Positions 41,600-52,018 of a stretch of DNA of 64,000 nt are shown piece by piece. The notes beneath the pieces are model-generated. The model saw nothing but the letters and a program-made list of their open reading frames with translations, ran no database searches and was not told the origin of the DNA. The position numbers and the translations under genes are program-made. Location of the stretch: NCBI RefSeq assembly GCF_012274265.1, contig NZ_JAANYY010000005.1, positions 124,001 to 188,000 of the forward strand, read 5' to 3'. Within the stretch, counting starts at the first letter, position 1. Each line of letters opens with the position of its first letter. This DNA comes from Sphingopyxis microcysteis (GTDB lineage Bacteria; Pseudomonadota; Alphaproteobacteria; Sphingomonadales; Sphingomonadaceae).

Positions 41600-42664
41600 G
41601 TGAACGCATCATCCGAACGAAGCTGGCCGATGGCCGCCGACCTGTATGGCGAAATGCAGCTCGAGGCGCATCCGCCGGCCCGGCGGCGCTGGCGCGACTA
41701 TCTGCCGGGGGTGCTCGTCACCGCGATCGCGGCGCTCGCCGCCGCCTGGCTCGCCGACCATTATGCGGCGCCGCTCGTGCTGATGGGGCTGCTGATCGGC
41801 CTCGCGATGAGTTTTCTGTCGCAGGACCGGCGGACGCACGCGGGGCTCGATTTGATGTCGCAGACCGCGCTTCGCATCGGGATCGTGCTCGTCGGGGCGC
41901 GGATCACCGCCGATCAGCTCGCCGAACTAGGGCCGCTGCCCTTCGCGCTGCTGGTGTTGATCATGCTCGCGGTGATCGTGGTCACCGTCGCGACCGCGCG
42001 GCTGTTCGCGCAGGATCGCCACGCGGCGCTGCTGGCGGGCGGCGCCACCGCAATCTGCGGCGCATCGGCGGCGCTCGCACTCTGGTCGCTGATCGGTGAC
42101 AAGCGCGTCGACCAGGCGCGGTTCACGCTGACCCTGGTCGGGATCACCGTCGCCAGCGCCTTCGCGATGACGCTCTATCCGGTGCTCGCCGCCGAGTTGC
42201 AACTGACCGACGCGCAGGCGGGGTTCCTGATCGGGGCGTCAATCCATGACGTCGCGCAAGCGATCGGCGGCGGCTTTTCCTTCTCAGCCGCCGCGGGCGA
42301 GGTCGCGACGATCGTCAAGCTGACCCGCGTCGCGCTGCTCGCGCCGATGCTGATGCTGGTGGCGCTGTGGCTGGGACGCCGCGACGAAGGCGATGGCGCG
42401 CGCAAGATCCCGCTACGTCTGCCCTGGTTCATCGTCGGTTTTCTAGCGATCGCCGCGCTCAATTCGCTCGTGGAAATCCCCGCATCCGTTCAAGATGGCG
42501 CGGCGACCAGCGCGCAGGCACTCCTCCTGCTCGCAATCGTCGCCACCGCGATGAAGGCGCGGCTGCACCTGCTGCTCGATCAGGGATGGCGGAGCTTTGC
42601 ACCGATCATCGTCGCGACGGTGACCAGTTTCCTGTTGTCGCTGGGTGGTGCATTGAGCCTGTGA
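41600..42664 (+). CDS. YeiH-family membrane permease (putative sulfate exporter family)
   Basis: A 354-aa integral membrane protein with about ten hydrophobic helices. It carries the family blocks LMSQTALRIGIVLVGARIT, LAGGATAICGASAALALW and GASIHDVAQAIGGGFSFS. The YeiH/UPF0324 family is annotated as putative exporters, with no substrate shown here. The start could be GTG 41600 or ATG 41630. It stands alone after the tRNA. Confidence 0.88.
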   Translation: MNASSERSWPMAADLYGEMQLEAHPPARRRWRDYLPGVLVTAIAALAAAWLADHYAAPLVLMGLLIGLAMSFLSQDRRTHAGLDLMSQTALRIGIVLVGARITADQLAELGPLPFALLVLIMLAVIVVTVATARLFAQDRHAALLAGGATAICGASAALALWSLIGDKRVDQARFTLTLVGITVASAFAMTLYPVLAAELQLTDAQAGFLIGASIHDVAQAIGGGFSFSAAAGEVATIVKLTRVALLAPMLMLVALWLGRRDEGDGARKIPLRLPWFIVGFLAIAALNSLVEIPASVQDGAATSAQALLLLAIVATAMKARLHLLLDQGWRSFAPIIVATVTSFLLSLGGALSL

Positions 42665-42697
42665 CGCCGCGACGTCACGCCATACCTCTGGAAGGAT

Positions 42698-43465
42698 TTA
42701 GCTTTTCGGCAATGCCCAGCTGACGGTCAGCTGTGTCGCGCGGCGCGGGATGTCGAGCTTTGCTTCGCTGAAATTGACCTTTTCGTTGGGCGGCAGCATC
42801 CGCACCGGCGGCTTGATCGTCCAGCTATAGACGATCGTCCCCTGCGCATCGCGCAGTTCGGCGAGGATCGGCGGCACCCGCTGTTCGCGGTCGGTCGGAT
42901 TGATGATCACCCCCGATGCGGCGAAATAGATCGTTCCGTCGGCGAGCTCGCGATGGTCCTGGTTGGGCGGCAGCTCGATCACCAGATCGGGTTCGGCAGC
43001 CATACCGGGCAGCCCTAAGCCTTGCGCCCAGCTGGGCAGGCCGAAATATGTGAGTCCAGCGGTTGCGGCGATCATCAGCACGGCGGCGCTCGCCGCGATC
43101 AGCGTCCAGCGCTTCGCCGGATTGCGCCGCGGGCGGCGGAAGGGCAGCGGCGCTTCGTCAACGACCGGGGGCGCCGCCCGCGGCGCCGGGTCGGCGGCAA
43201 AGGCTTCGGGCGGCGGCGGCGCGGGTTCGGCGACCGGGACCGGACGTTCGGGAAAAGAAGGAGCGGGTGCAGGTGCAGGTGCGGGCTCGCTTGCCGGAGC
43301 CGCAACCGGCTCGGCGACAGTCGCCGAAACGGTCGGATCGATCGTCGCGGGCTCCTGAAACCAGCTGTGACGGCAGCTTGCGCAGCGCACGGTGCGCCCG
43401 GTCGGCCCGATCGCGGTATCGGGTACGACATAACGGGTGCGGCAGGACGGGCAGGCGAGGATCAT
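42698..43465 (-). CDS. Zinc-ribbon membrane protein (MJ0042/DUF3426 type)
   Basis: The 255-aa protein starts with a CxxC-CxxC zinc ribbon ([25 protein letters not shown]). A Pro/Ala-rich linker follows, then one membrane helix at about residues 122-142 and a periplasmic DUF3426-like domain ([35 protein letters not shown]). This gene is commonly placed next to ftsE in alphaproteobacteria. Its function is unknown. Confidence 0.85.
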   Translation of the reverse strand: MILACPSCRTRYVVPDTAIGPTGRTVRCASCRHSWFQEPATIDPTVSATVAEPVAAPASEPAPAPAPAPSFPERPVPVAEPAPPPPEAFAADPAPRAAPPVVDEAPLPFRRPRRNPAKRWTLIAASAAVLMIAATAGLTYFGLPSWAQGLGLPGMAAEPDLVIELPPNQDHRELADGTIYFAASGVIINPTDREQRVPPILAELRDAQGTIVYSWTIKPPVRMLPPNEKVNFSEAKLDIPRRATQLTVSWALPKS

Positions 43466-43593
43466 GGTCCCCTTCTAAACACGCTGATTCGCGGTGTTGC
43501 AAGTGCCGCGTCGCCGCAGGTCGCCCACTCCCCGCTTTACCTGACACTATTGCCGTGTAACAGGCGGGGCATGAGCGCCACCGCGCCCCGATT

Positions 43594-44367
43594 ATGTCCC
43601 ACGCTTCCCGCGCCGAACCGCGTGCGCGTGACGCCATGACCGACGCAGCCGCTCCGCGCCCCGGTGGCGCGATGGTCGAATTCGACGGGGTGGGCCTGCG
43701 TTATGGCCCCGATGCCGAAGTGCTGAGCGACATCAGCTTCAACCTGCAACCGGGCAGCTTCTATTTCCTGACCGGCGCCTCAGGCGCGGGCAAGACCTCG
43801 CTGCTCAAAATGCTCTACCTCGCACAGCGACCAAGCCGCGGCATCGTCCGGCTGTTCGGCGAAGATCTGGTGAGCATGCCGCGCCAGCGCCTGCCCGGCT
43901 TTCGCCGCCGGATCGGGGTGGTGTTCCAGGATTTCCGCCTGATCCCGCATCTGTCGGCGCGCGACAATATCGCGCTGCCGCTGCGGATCGCGGGGGTCGG
44001 CGAAGACGATCTGTCCGGGCCGGTCGGCGAAATGCTCAGCTGGATCGGCCTCGGCGACCGCGCCGAGGCCCACCCCGCGACACTGTCGGGCGGCGAGCAA
44101 CAGCGCGTCGCGATCGCGCGCGCGGTGATCGCGCGCCCGCAATTGCTGGTCGCCGACGAACCGACGGGGAACGTCGATCCCGAAATGGCGACGCGCCTGT
44201 TGGGATTGTTCGAGGCGCTGAATCGCCTCGGGACCACCGTCGTGGTCGCCACGCACGACATTCACCTGATCAGCCGCATCGAAAATGCCCAGATGATGCG
44301 GCTCGAAAAGGGCCGCCTCGCCGACCCCACCGGCGCGCTGCGCTATCCGCCGGCGAACCGGGCATGA
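43594..44367 (+). CDS. ftsE: Cell-division ABC ATPase FtsE
   Basis: FtsE is the ATPase of the FtsEX complex, which couples division to peptidoglycan hydrolysis. The protein has Walker [10 protein letters not shown], the signature [14 protein letters not shown] and Walker [10 protein letters not shown]. Starts are possible at 43594 or 43639. The first 30 residues before [12 protein letters not shown] are non-conserved, so the later start is plausible. It is 10 bases upstream of ftsX. Confidence 0.92.
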   Translation: MSHASRAEPRARDAMTDAAAPRPGGAMVEFDGVGLRYGPDAEVLSDISFNLQPGSFYFLTGASGAGKTSLLKMLYLAQRPSRGIVRLFGEDLVSMPRQRLPGFRRRIGVVFQDFRLIPHLSARDNIALPLRIAGVGEDDLSGPVGEMLSWIGLGDRAEAHPATLSGGEQQRVAIARAVIARPQLLVADEPTGNVDPEMATRLLGLFEALNRLGTTVVVATHDIHLISRIENAQMMRLEKGRLADPTGALRYPPANRA

Positions 44368-44377
44368 CGGGCCGCCC

Positions 44378-45295
44378 ATGATCATCCCGCGCGTTCCCGT
44401 CCAGCACCGCCGCCTGCTTCCCGATCGCCGCCTGTCGGGCCCGACCCCGTGGGTGATCGCGATCCTGATGATGCTGACCCTGCTCGCTGCGGCCGCCGGT
44501 GTCGGGCTGGCGCGATCGGCGAACGCGATCGGCAGCGCCATCGCCGGACGGGTCACGGTGCAGATCGTCACCCCCAACCCGGTGACCCGCGCCGAACAGG
44601 CCGCGGCGCTGCGCCGCGCCGCCGCCGCCCAGCCCTTTGTCCTGTCGGCGCGCGCGGTCGATCGCGAGGAGCTGCAGGCGACGCTCGGGCAATGGTTCGG
44701 CAGCGAAACAAACGGCGAAGGGGGCGACGATCCGGTGCTGAATTCGCTGCCGCTTCCGGCGCTCGTCGATATCGATTTTGTCGGCGAAAACCGTCGCCGC
44801 CACATGCAGGAGCTGCGCGCATTGGTCGCCGCCGAAGCCCCCGGCGCGCGGATCATTCCGCATGCCGAATGGCTGGGGCCGGTCGCCCAGCTGATCGGTT
44901 CGCTCGCATGGATCGCCGGCGCGCTCGTCATATTGATGACGCTCGCCAGCGCCGCGGTGGTGATCATGACTGCGCGTGCGGCGCTCGGCACCCATTTCGC
45001 GACGATCGAGATGCTCCACCTGATCGGCGCCACCGACCGCCAGATCACCCGGCTGTTCCAGCGGCGGATCGCGATCGACACCGCCTATGGCATCGCGCTG
45101 GGCACTGCGGTCGCCGCGGCGCTGTTGCTCCTGATCGGCTGGCAATGGGCGGGGGTCACCTCGGGGCTGGCGGCGACCGCGTCGCTGGGTCCGGGCGGCT
45201 GGGCGCTCTTGCTGGCGCTGCCGCTATTGGCTATCGCGCTCGCAGCCCTGACGGCGCGCCAGACGTTGCTCGCCGCGCTCAAGAAGATATTATGA
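44378..45295 (+). CDS. ftsX: Cell-division permease FtsX
   Basis: FtsX is the membrane partner of FtsE. The 305-aa protein has an N-terminal membrane helix (about residues 23-45), a periplasmic region, and three further helices at about residues 168-295. The family element HFATIEMLHLIGATDRQITR lies between the helices. Its stop overlaps the ydcF-like gene (ATGA). Confidence 0.9.
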   Translation: MIIPRVPVQHRRLLPDRRLSGPTPWVIAILMMLTLLAAAAGVGLARSANAIGSAIAGRVTVQIVTPNPVTRAEQAAALRRAAAAQPFVLSARAVDREELQATLGQWFGSETNGEGGDDPVLNSLPLPALVDIDFVGENRRRHMQELRALVAAEAPGARIIPHAEWLGPVAQLIGSLAWIAGALVILMTLASAAVVIMTARAALGTHFATIEMLHLIGATDRQITRLFQRRIAIDTAYGIALGTAVAAALLLLIGWQWAGVTSGLAATASLGPGGWALLLALPLLAIALAALTARQTLLAALKKIL

Positions 45296-45822
45296 TCAAG
45301 CGCCTGCTTTCCCTTCTGTTTCTGGCTTGGGTGCTCGGCTTTGCATGGTTTGCGCTGCTGCCGCCGCTGCCCGCCGCGCCGCAAAAAACCGACGCCATCG
45401 TCGTGCTCACCGGTGGGCCGGGGCGCATCGACCGGGCGCTCGAACGGCTCGAGGCAGGCGACGCCAAGCGGCTGCTGATCAGCGGCGTCGCGCGCGAGGT
45501 GAAACCGCGCGAGCTGGCGGCGGAATATAAACGCCCGCAGGCCTTGTTCGATTGCTGCATCGCGCTAGGGTTCGAGGCCGAGGATACGCGTTCGAACGCG
45601 ACCGAGGTCGCGACCTGGGTTGCGCGGCGCAACTATAAAAGCGTGCGGCTGGTGACCACCGACTGGCATATGCGCCGCGCCGAATATGAGATCGCCCGCG
45701 CGGTTGGCGACAAGGTGACGATCCTGCCCGACGCAGTGCGCAGCGAGCCCAATTTCGCCACGCTGTTTCGCGAATATCACAAATATCTCGCGGGGCTGGC
45801 GGGCGGCCTGCTCGGTCTGTAA
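45292..45822 (+). CDS. YdcF/ElyC-type membrane protein (DUF218)
   Basis: A 176-aa protein with one N-terminal membrane helix (about residues 3-27) and a DUF218 domain: DAIVVLTGGPGRIDRALERL, LLISGVAREV, NATEVATWVARRNYKSVRLV, TTDWHMRRAEYEI. The family includes ElyC, linked to envelope lipid-carrier metabolism. ATG 45292 overlaps the ftsX stop; an in-frame extension of 281 residues upstream lies inside ftsX and is rejected. Confidence 0.85.
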   Translation: MIKRLLSLLFLAWVLGFAWFALLPPLPAAPQKTDAIVVLTGGPGRIDRALERLEAGDAKRLLISGVAREVKPRELAAEYKRPQALFDCCIALGFEAEDTRSNATEVATWVARRNYKSVRLVTTDWHMRRAEYEIARAVGDKVTILPDAVRSEPNFATLFREYHKYLAGLAGGLLGL

Positions 45823-45833
45823 GCGCAAGGCCG

Positions 45834-46565
45834 ATGCGTTACATCTTTGCCCTGTTTCGATCGATCCTGTTCTGGATCCTGTTCGTCCTGATGAGCAGTT
45901 TCAGCTCGATCGGCGCCGTAATTTCGCTGCCGATCTCGCACCGTGCGACGATCTGGTTCGTGCGCGTCTGGGCGCAGTTCCACCGGCTGATCTGCCGCTT
46001 CGTGCTAGGCCAGAAAATCATCGTCGAGGGCGAGATGCCCGACATTCCGGCGCTCTATGTCTTCAAGCATGAGGGGGCATTCGAGACGATCGAGCAGCCC
46101 GGGCTATTCAAGCATCCGGCCGTCTTTGCCAAGGAACAGCTGTTCAACATCCCGGTCTGGGGGCAGGCGGCGCGCTTCTATGGCCTGATCCCGGTCGACC
46201 GCGACGGCGGCGGCAAGGCGATGCGCGCGATGCTGAATGCCGCCAAGGCCGCGCTGGCCAAGGATCGCCCGCTGGTGCTGTTCGCCGAGGGTACGCGGAT
46301 TCCGCACGGGCTGGCGCCGCCGCTCCGCTCGGGATTTGCCGGCATCTACCGCCTGCTCGGCGTGCCGGTGATCCCGGTCGCGGTGAACAGCGGCATCGCC
46401 TATCCCCCGCGCCGCTGGGTCAAATGGCCCGGGACGATCACCTACAAGGTCGGTGAGACGATTCCGGCGGGACTGCCGCGCGAGGAGGCCGAGGAGCGCG
46501 TCTGGCGCGCGATCAATGCGCTGAACCCGCCCGAGGCGTTGCTCGAAGGCTATAAAGTCCCCTAA
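45834..46565 (+). CDS. 1-acyl-sn-glycerol-3-phosphate acyltransferase (PlsC family)
   Basis: This enzyme makes phosphatidic acid. The 243-aa protein has an N-terminal membrane helix pair, the first motif as KHEGAFETIE (H-x4-E rather than the usual H-x4-D), VDRDGGGKAM, and the third motif LFAEGTRIPHG. A C-terminal VIPVAVNSG segment follows. It ends the ftsEX-ydcF-plsC string; a palindromic element follows. Confidence 0.88.
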   Translation: MRYIFALFRSILFWILFVLMSSFSSIGAVISLPISHRATIWFVRVWAQFHRLICRFVLGQKIIVEGEMPDIPALYVFKHEGAFETIEQPGLFKHPAVFAKEQLFNIPVWGQAARFYGLIPVDRDGGGKAMRAMLNAAKAALAKDRPLVLFAEGTRIPHGLAPPLRSGFAGIYRLLGVPVIPVAVNSGIAYPPRRWVKWPGTITYKVGETIPAGLPREEAEERVWRAINALNPPEALLEGYKVP

Positions 46566-46568
46566 TTC

Positions 46569-46695
46569 CCGTTCGTGTCGAGCCCTTCGACTGCCTTGGC
46601 AGGCGCTCAGGATAAACTTCGGCCGCAGGCCGAAGTCGAGACACGTGAAGACGTCGGCAGGGCGAGCGTATCTCGACTTCGCTCGATACGAACGG
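46569..46695. repeat. Composite palindromic element between plsC and tyrA
   Basis: The ends CCGTTCGTGTCGAGC (46569-46583) and GCTCGATACGAACGG (46681-46695) pair with one mismatch. Inside, ACTTCGGCC-GCA-GGCCGAAGT (46616-46636) forms a 9-bp hairpin. It lies between convergent genes and may serve as terminator for both; it resembles a further class of the palindromic repeats. Confidence 0.75.
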
Positions 46696-46711
46696 AGGTT
46701 GGGCGTGTGGT

Positions 46712-47620
46712 TTAGTGCTTCCGCCCGAAATCGGGCGCTGCGTCATCCTGCCCCTGTTCGATGATCGACCGGCGGATCGCGCGGGTGCGCGTGAACCAGT
46801 CTTCCAGCTTGGCGGCGTCGCCGCGGCGGATCGCCTGTTGCAGCACCGTCAGATCTTCGTTGAACCGCTGGAGCGTCGCCAGCACCGCGTCCTTGTTCGC
46901 CAGAAACACGTCGCGCCACATCACCGGGTCGCTCGCCGCGATGCGCGTGAAGTCGCGGAAACCGCCGGCCGAATATTTGATCACCTCGCTTTCGGTGACC
47001 TCCTCCAGCTCGCTTGCGGTCCCGACGATCGTATAGGCAATGAGGTGCGGCAGGTGGCTGGTTACCGCGAGCACCATGTCGTGGTGCGCGGCGTCCATGA
47101 CGTCTACCTTGGCCCCCAGCGCTTCCCAGAAGGTCGTGAGCGCAGCCACTGCATCCTCGGGCGCGCCCGCACGCGGGGTGATGATGCACCAGCGCCCCTC
47201 GAACAGGCTGGCAAAGCCCGCGGCGGGACCGCTGTTTTCGGTGCCGGCAACCGGATGCGCGGGGATGACGATATGCCCGGGCAAGGCATGCGCCAGCGCT
47301 TCGGCCACACTCGCCTTCGACGATCCGACGTCGGAGATGATTGTATCCACCGCCAAACCGGGTGCGATCGCGCGCGCCGCGGCGGCCATGCCGCCAACCG
47401 GCACCGCCAAGATGACAAGATCGGCGCCCGCGACCGCCGCGTCGGCGCGGTCGGCGATGATGTCGCACAGTGCGAGTTGCTGCGCGACGTCGCGCACGTC
47501 GGCGTCGGCGTCATAGCCCGTCACGCTGACGCCCGGCAGCCGCGCCTTGATCGCGCGGGCAATCGACGATCCTATCAGGCCCAGGCCGATGATCGCCAAT
47601 CGCTCGACCGGACGCCCCAT
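46712..47620 (-). CDS. tyrA: Prephenate/arogenate dehydrogenase
   Basis: This is the oxidative decarboxylation step of tyrosine synthesis. The 302-aa protein has the N-terminal NAD motif LAIIGLGLIGSSIARAIKA and the family blocks DVGSSKASVAEALAHALPG, HPVAGTENSGPAAGFA and AVTSHLPHLIAYTIVG. It is 3 bases downstream of hisC and probably cotranscribed. Confidence 0.92.
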   Translation of the reverse strand: MGRPVERLAIIGLGLIGSSIARAIKARLPGVSVTGYDADADVRDVAQQLALCDIIADRADAAVAGADLVILAVPVGGMAAAARAIAPGLAVDTIISDVGSSKASVAEALAHALPGHIVIPAHPVAGTENSGPAAGFASLFEGRWCIITPRAGAPEDAVAALTTFWEALGAKVDVMDAAHHDMVLAVTSHLPHLIAYTIVGTASELEEVTESEVIKYSAGGFRDFTRIAASDPVMWRDVFLANKDAVLATLQRFNEDLTVLQQAIRRGDAAKLEDWFTRTRAIRRSIIEQGQDDAAPDFGRKH

Positions 47621-47623
47621 CGA

Positions 47624-48739
47624 TCAGCCGTTCAGCGCCGCGCGGATTGCCGCCGCGAGCCCGCGCGTCTCGTCCTCGGTGCCGATGGTCATGCGCAGCG
47701 CGTGCGGCAATCCCTGCCCCGGCAGCCAGCGGACGATATAGCCCGCCTCCATCAGCCGGTTATACACCGTCTCGGCGCTGACATCGCCCTCGAACAGCAC
47801 GAGCAGGAAATTGCACGCCGACGGCACGACGCGCAGCCCGTGATTGCCCAGGCTCTCGATCTCCCGCGCCAGCCAGGCGCGCCATTTGGCGTTATGCGCG
47901 CGGCTGGCAGTCACAAATTCCTCATCGCCGATCGCCGCGATCGCCGCCGCCTGCCCCGCGCGCGTGACGTTGAACGGCAGGCGGATGCGGTGCAATGCCG
48001 AAATCACCTCTGCCGCCGCATAGCCCCAGCCGATGCGTTCGGCTGCGAGCCCGTGGATCTTGGAAAAGGTGCGGGTGATAAACACATTGGGCTGCGTCTT
48101 CGCGAGCTCGAGCCCGCCGTCATCCTCGGCATCCGACAGATATTCGGAATAGGCCTGGTCGATGACGAACAGCACATTCTTGGGCAGGCCCGCGTACAAG
48201 CGCGCAACCTCGTCGCGCGACGCCAGCGTGCCGGTCGGATTGTTCGGATTGGCGAGATAGACGACGCGCGTCTTGTCGGTCACTGCTGCGAGCAGCGCAT
48301 CGACGTCGGTCGCATAGTCGCGGTCATCGGCCTCGACCGGGGTCGCCCCGACACGCCGCGCCGCAATCTCGTAAACCGCGAAACCGTAGCGAACATACAG
48401 GATCTCGTCGCCCGCGCCGGCATAGGTGCCCGCCGCCAGATGCAGCAGCTCGTCCGACCCGTTGCCGCAGATGATCCGCGCCGGATCGAGCCCGAACTTC
48501 GCCGCGATCGTGGCGCGCAGCTCGTTCGAGCCCGGATCGGGGTAGCGCGACAGCGCGTCGGCCGCGCCCTGCGCCGCCGCAAAGGCCGCGCGCGCCTTGG
48601 CACCCGTCCCGAGCGGATTTTCGTTGGCGCTCAGCTTGATCAGCGGGCGACCATCGGCTCCCGCCGATTTGCCGGGAACATAGGGGGCGATGCCGCTGAT
48701 CCACGGCTTGGGCTCAAGGGTTTGCGTCGTGTCGGTCAT
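47624..48739 (-). CDS. hisC: Histidinol-phosphate/aromatic aminotransferase
   Basis: This PLP aminotransferase of histidine synthesis also often handles aromatic amino acids in alphaproteobacteria. The 371-aa protein has the family start [44 protein letters not shown] and the PLP Lys in [18 protein letters not shown]. Pairing with tyrA supports a role in tyrosine synthesis. Confidence 0.9.
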   Translation of the reverse strand: MTDTTQTLEPKPWISGIAPYVPGKSAGADGRPLIKLSANENPLGTGAKARAAFAAAQGAADALSRYPDPGSNELRATIAAKFGLDPARIICGNGSDELLHLAAGTYAGAGDEILYVRYGFAVYEIAARRVGATPVEADDRDYATDVDALLAAVTDKTRVVYLANPNNPTGTLASRDEVARLYAGLPKNVLFVIDQAYSEYLSDAEDDGGLELAKTQPNVFITRTFSKIHGLAAERIGWGYAAAEVISALHRIRLPFNVTRAGQAAAIAAIGDEEFVTASRAHNAKWRAWLAREIESLGNHGLRVVPSACNFLLVLFEGDVSAETVYNRLMEAGYIVRWLPGQGLPHALRMTIGTEDETRGLAAAIRAALNG

Positions 48740-48818
48740 GCCGCGCCGTTTAGCGCGTCAGCCGTCTGAGTCCAGTACGTTGACAGGGTGGCTGCACCCG
48801 CTTAGCCCCGCGCCCATC

Positions 48819-49940
48819 ATGGCGAGCCTGCTCCACCAGATTCAGCACCAGAGCGTGACGATCGCGGCGCCGCTCGCGCTCGACAGCGGCCAGAGCCTGC
48901 CCGCGACGACGATCGCCTATCAAAGCTATGGCGCGCTCAACGCCGACAAGTCGAACGCGGTGCTGATCTGCCACGCGCTGACCGGCGACCAATATGTCGC
49001 GAGCGACCATCCGGCGACCGGCAAGCCCGGCTGGTGGGCGCGCATGGTCGGTCCCGGAAAGCCGATCGACACCGACCGCTTTCACGTCATCTGCGCCAAT
49101 GTACTCGGTAGCTGCATGGGGTCGAGCGGCCCTGCGACCCCCGACGTCGCGACCGGCGCGCCGCTGGGCATGGCCTTTCCGGTTATCACGATCACCGACA
49201 TGGTGCGCGCGCAGGCGCTGCTGCTCGACCATCTGGGGATCGCGCGGCTTCACGCCGTCGTCGGCGGGTCGATGGGCGGGATGCAGGCGCTCGCCTGGGC
49301 GGCGACCTATCCGCAGCGCCTCGGCTCGGCGCTCGTCATCGCCAGTGCGGCGCGCCATTCGGCGCAGAATATCGCGTTCCACGAAGTCGGACGGCAGGCG
49401 ATCATGGCTGACCCCGATTGGCAGGACGGCCAATATTATGGCAGCACGCGCGCGCCCACCAAGGGGCTCGCGGTCGCGCGCATGGCGGCGCACATCACCT
49501 ATTTGTCCGAGGAGGGGCTGACCGAGAAATTCGGCCGCCGCCTGCAGGCGCGCGACATCAAGAGCTTTGGTTTCGACGCCGATTTCCAGGTCGAATCCTA
49601 TCTCCGCCATCAGGGGCTGGCCTTCACCGACCGTTTCGATGCCAACGCCTATCTCTATATCACCCGCGCGATGGATTATTTCGACCTTGCCGACCCGCAC
49701 GACGGGCGGCTCGCCGGAGCCTTTGCCCGCGCAAAGGACGTGCGTTTCACCCTCGTCAGTTTCGACACCGACTGGCTGTACCCGACCTCGGAGTCGCGCC
49801 GCATCGTGCAGGCGCTGCAAAGCGTCGGTGCGGCGGCGAGCTTTGTCGAGCTGTCGGCGCCCTTCGGCCATGATTCCTTTTTGCTCGACGTCCCGGCGCT
49901 CGACCGCCTGGTTGCGGGCGCCCTGGGTTCCGGGTTCTGA
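48819..49940 (+). CDS. metX: Homoserine O-acetyltransferase
   Basis: MetX acylates homoserine for methionine synthesis. The 373-aa alpha/beta-hydrolase has [13 protein letters not shown], the nucleophile elbow [10 protein letters not shown] (Ser), and the Asp and His of the triad in SFDTDWLYP and FGHDSFLLD. The acyl donor (acetyl or succinyl) is not settled by sequence. ATG 48819 gives the usual N-terminus; earlier in-frame starts reach into the hisC promoter side. metW follows with overlapping stop and start (TGATG). Confidence 0.93.
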   Translation: MASLLHQIQHQSVTIAAPLALDSGQSLPATTIAYQSYGALNADKSNAVLICHALTGDQYVASDHPATGKPGWWARMVGPGKPIDTDRFHVICANVLGSCMGSSGPATPDVATGAPLGMAFPVITITDMVRAQALLLDHLGIARLHAVVGGSMGGMQALAWAATYPQRLGSALVIASAARHSAQNIAFHEVGRQAIMADPDWQDGQYYGSTRAPTKGLAVARMAAHITYLSEEGLTEKFGRRLQARDIKSFGFDADFQVESYLRHQGLAFTDRFDANAYLYITRAMDYFDLADPHDGRLAGAFARAKDVRFTLVSFDTDWLYPTSESRRIVQALQSVGAAASFVELSAPFGHDSFLLDVPALDRLVAGALGSGF

Positions 49941-50524
49941 TGGCTCTCCGCCCCGATCTTGCGATCATCGCCGACGCCGTGCCGCCCGGCGCGCGCGTCC
50001 TTGACGTGGGTTGCGGCGATGGCGAGCTGATCGCGGCGCTGCGCGCCAAGGGCGTCGATGCGCGCGGGCTCGAGATCGACCCGGCAAACGTGACCGCGGC
50101 GATCGCGCGCGGCCAGTCGGTGGTGCAGGGCGATGCAAACCGCGACCTTGCCGACTATCCCGATGACGCTTTCGACTATGCGATCCTGTCGCAGACGCTG
50201 CAAACCACCGAACGCCCCGACCGGGTGGTCGACGAACTGCTGCGCATCGCGCCCCGCGCCTTCGTCAGCTTCCCCAATTTCGCGCACTGGCGCGTCCGGC
50301 TCGCGCTGCTCTGGAACGGCCGGATGCCGGTAACGCGGCTGCTCCCCGTCGCCTGGTATGAAACCCCGAACATCCACCATGTCACGGTCAGCGATTTTCG
50401 CGATCTCGTCCGCGCGAAAGGCATCCGGGTCGAACGCGTGTGGCACTTGTCGGGCGACAGGCCGACGAGCGATGCGGCGGCAAGCTGGCGCGCCGAACAT
50501 GCGATTTTTCTAGTATCGCACTAA
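49940..50524 (+). CDS. metW: Methionine biosynthesis protein MetW
   Basis: A 194-aa SAM-binding-fold protein with RVLDVGCGDGELIAALRAKG near the N-terminus and LSQTLQTTERPDRVVDELLR in the middle. MetW partners with MetX and is required for its activity in several proteobacteria. It shares a stop/start overlap with metX. Confidence 0.92.
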   Translation: MALRPDLAIIADAVPPGARVLDVGCGDGELIAALRAKGVDARGLEIDPANVTAAIARGQSVVQGDANRDLADYPDDAFDYAILSQTLQTTERPDRVVDELLRIAPRAFVSFPNFAHWRVRLALLWNGRMPVTRLLPVAWYETPNIHHVTVSDFRDLVRAKGIRVERVWHLSGDRPTSDAAASWRAEHAIFLVSH

Positions 50525-50636
50525 ATGGCGGTCCGCCTTTTTCTATCCGGCAAGATCAAGGCCCGACGCTTCAACAACACTGAAACTTAACATTGTCTGG
50601 TTATTGGCGACCGACTTTATGGAAGGTCTTGCCGCA

Positions 50637-51248
50637 ATGGATGACTTGAGCGACGAAGAGCGGGATTGCCTGTCGGCGAACATTGCCTGGCTTGAACGTA
50701 CGGACCCCGATGACTGGCATCGCGTCGCGTTGGATTTCAACTGGAGCGAGCCGCTATATTTGCTCGACTGGATCGTTCGGCGCGCCGAATGCGACGTCGC
50801 GACGGCCCTGACGATTTTCTGGAAGGGCGAGCCGGGGTACTGGATCGCGGACGGATCGCGGTTGGCGGACAAACCAAACGGTTTTTCGTACCTCAACAAA
50901 CACATGTGCGCCTATATCGCGACGCGCATCGGCGAGGGCGGTTATTCGCGATCGAAGATCGCTTATGCACCCGACACTTGGACAAAGAAGGACTATGTGG
51001 ACCTTGCCGCGCGGGCCGCGCAGCTGGAGAAGCCGAAATTTGGGGTCCACCCCGACCTTATTCGCGACCGCACGGGCTATCCCGTCGCGAATGACGCGGC
51101 GTTCTACGCACGATACCCCGACGCATTTCATCGTTCATTTTTCTGCGAGCTTCCGGCGGAAACCCCCAAGGCCCGCGCGTTGATCGATCGCGTCCAGCAG
51201 ATCGAAAAGGCGACGTCGCACCTGTTGCCGTCGTGGCTTCGGCGCTAG
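50637..51248 (+). CDS. DUF4274-like protein
   Basis: A soluble protein of about 203 aa with the DUF4274-type segment ALDFNWSEPLYLLDWIVRRA followed by CDVATALTIFWKGEPGYW. No function is known. ATG 50637 is used because GGAAGG lies upstream; an ATG at 50619 and a TTG at 50604 are alternatives. Its GC content looks slightly lower than its neighbours. Confidence 0.75.
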   Translation: MDDLSDEERDCLSANIAWLERTDPDDWHRVALDFNWSEPLYLLDWIVRRAECDVATALTIFWKGEPGYWIADGSRLADKPNGFSYLNKHMCAYIATRIGEGGYSRSKIAYAPDTWTKKDYVDLAARAAQLEKPKFGVHPDLIRDRTGYPVANDAAFYARYPDAFHRSFFCELPAETPKARALIDRVQQIEKATSHLLPSWLRR

Positions 51249-51294
51249 CTTCCGCGCCGGCCGAATCGCGTATCGCTACTTTACACGACCGGTT

Positions 51295-51930
51295 CTAATC
51301 GCGCTTTTTCAGCCCGTTGGCGACAAAATCATTCGCGATCCGCGCGATTTCCGAAATGTCGGCGTCGGCGTCCCACAGGCCGTAACGCATGCCGAGAAAC
51401 ACGTTCATCCCGCCGATCGCCCAGGCGTGAATCTCGCCGACGTCGGCGCGAATCTCGCCGCGCGCCGCGCCATCCTCGAGCCGCTGGCGCACGCGCGCAA
51501 CGGTGGTTTCATAGTGACGCCGGTAGCTGGCGTAATCGACGAACTCGGCCTCGTCGATAATCCGGTAGATTTCCTTATGCTCGCGCACGAACCCCAGGAA
51601 GGATTCAAGCCCGATGCGCTCGGCGCTGATCTCGTCGGGCGCCGCCTGCACCAGCGGCGTGACATGGTCGCGTAGCTGCTCGCTCATATAGCGGACCAGC
51701 GCCTGGAAGATTTCCTCTTTCGAATCGAAATAGGTGTAAAAACTGCCGAGCGCGGTCCCGGCGCGGCGGGTGATGCCGCTGATCGATGCTTCGTGAAAGC
51801 CGCGCTCGCCAAATTCCACCGCCGCGGCGTCGAGCAGTTTGCGCAAGGTGCGGCGCCCGCGATCGGTGCGCGGGGTCTTGTCGCGCGCCTCTCCCGCGGC
51901 GATCGGTGCTGCGTCTTGCGGCTGATCCAT
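51295..51930 (-). CDS. TetR-family regulator
   Basis: This 211-aa protein has an N-terminal HTH at about residues 25-70 (LLDAAAVEFGERGFHEASIS, GITRRAGTALGSFYTYFDSK, EEIFQALVRYM). A ligand-binding C-terminal domain follows. It is divergent from the TonB-dependent receptor gene; a palindrome lies between them. It may respond to an acyl-CoA or similar effector, an inference. Confidence 0.92.
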   Translation of the reverse strand: MDQPQDAAPIAAGEARDKTPRTDRGRRTLRKLLDAAAVEFGERGFHEASISGITRRAGTALGSFYTYFDSKEEIFQALVRYMSEQLRDHVTPLVQAAPDEISAERIGLESFLGFVREHKEIYRIIDEAEFVDYASYRRHYETTVARVRQRLEDGAARGEIRADVGEIHAWAIGGMNVFLGMRYGLWDADADISEIARIANDFVANGLKKRD

Positions 51931-52018
51931 GGCTATCTTCCGTCTCCCCTCCGCACGCCCCCCGCTGCATCGTGGCTTTTTCGCACCACTGGCAAGCAAA
52001 AAACGACGAAGTCATATT

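Noticed and set aside
44449..45291. N-terminal extension of the ydcF-like gene across ftsX
   Set aside because: It is an off-frame shadow of ftsX; the membrane helix and domain start at ATG 45292.
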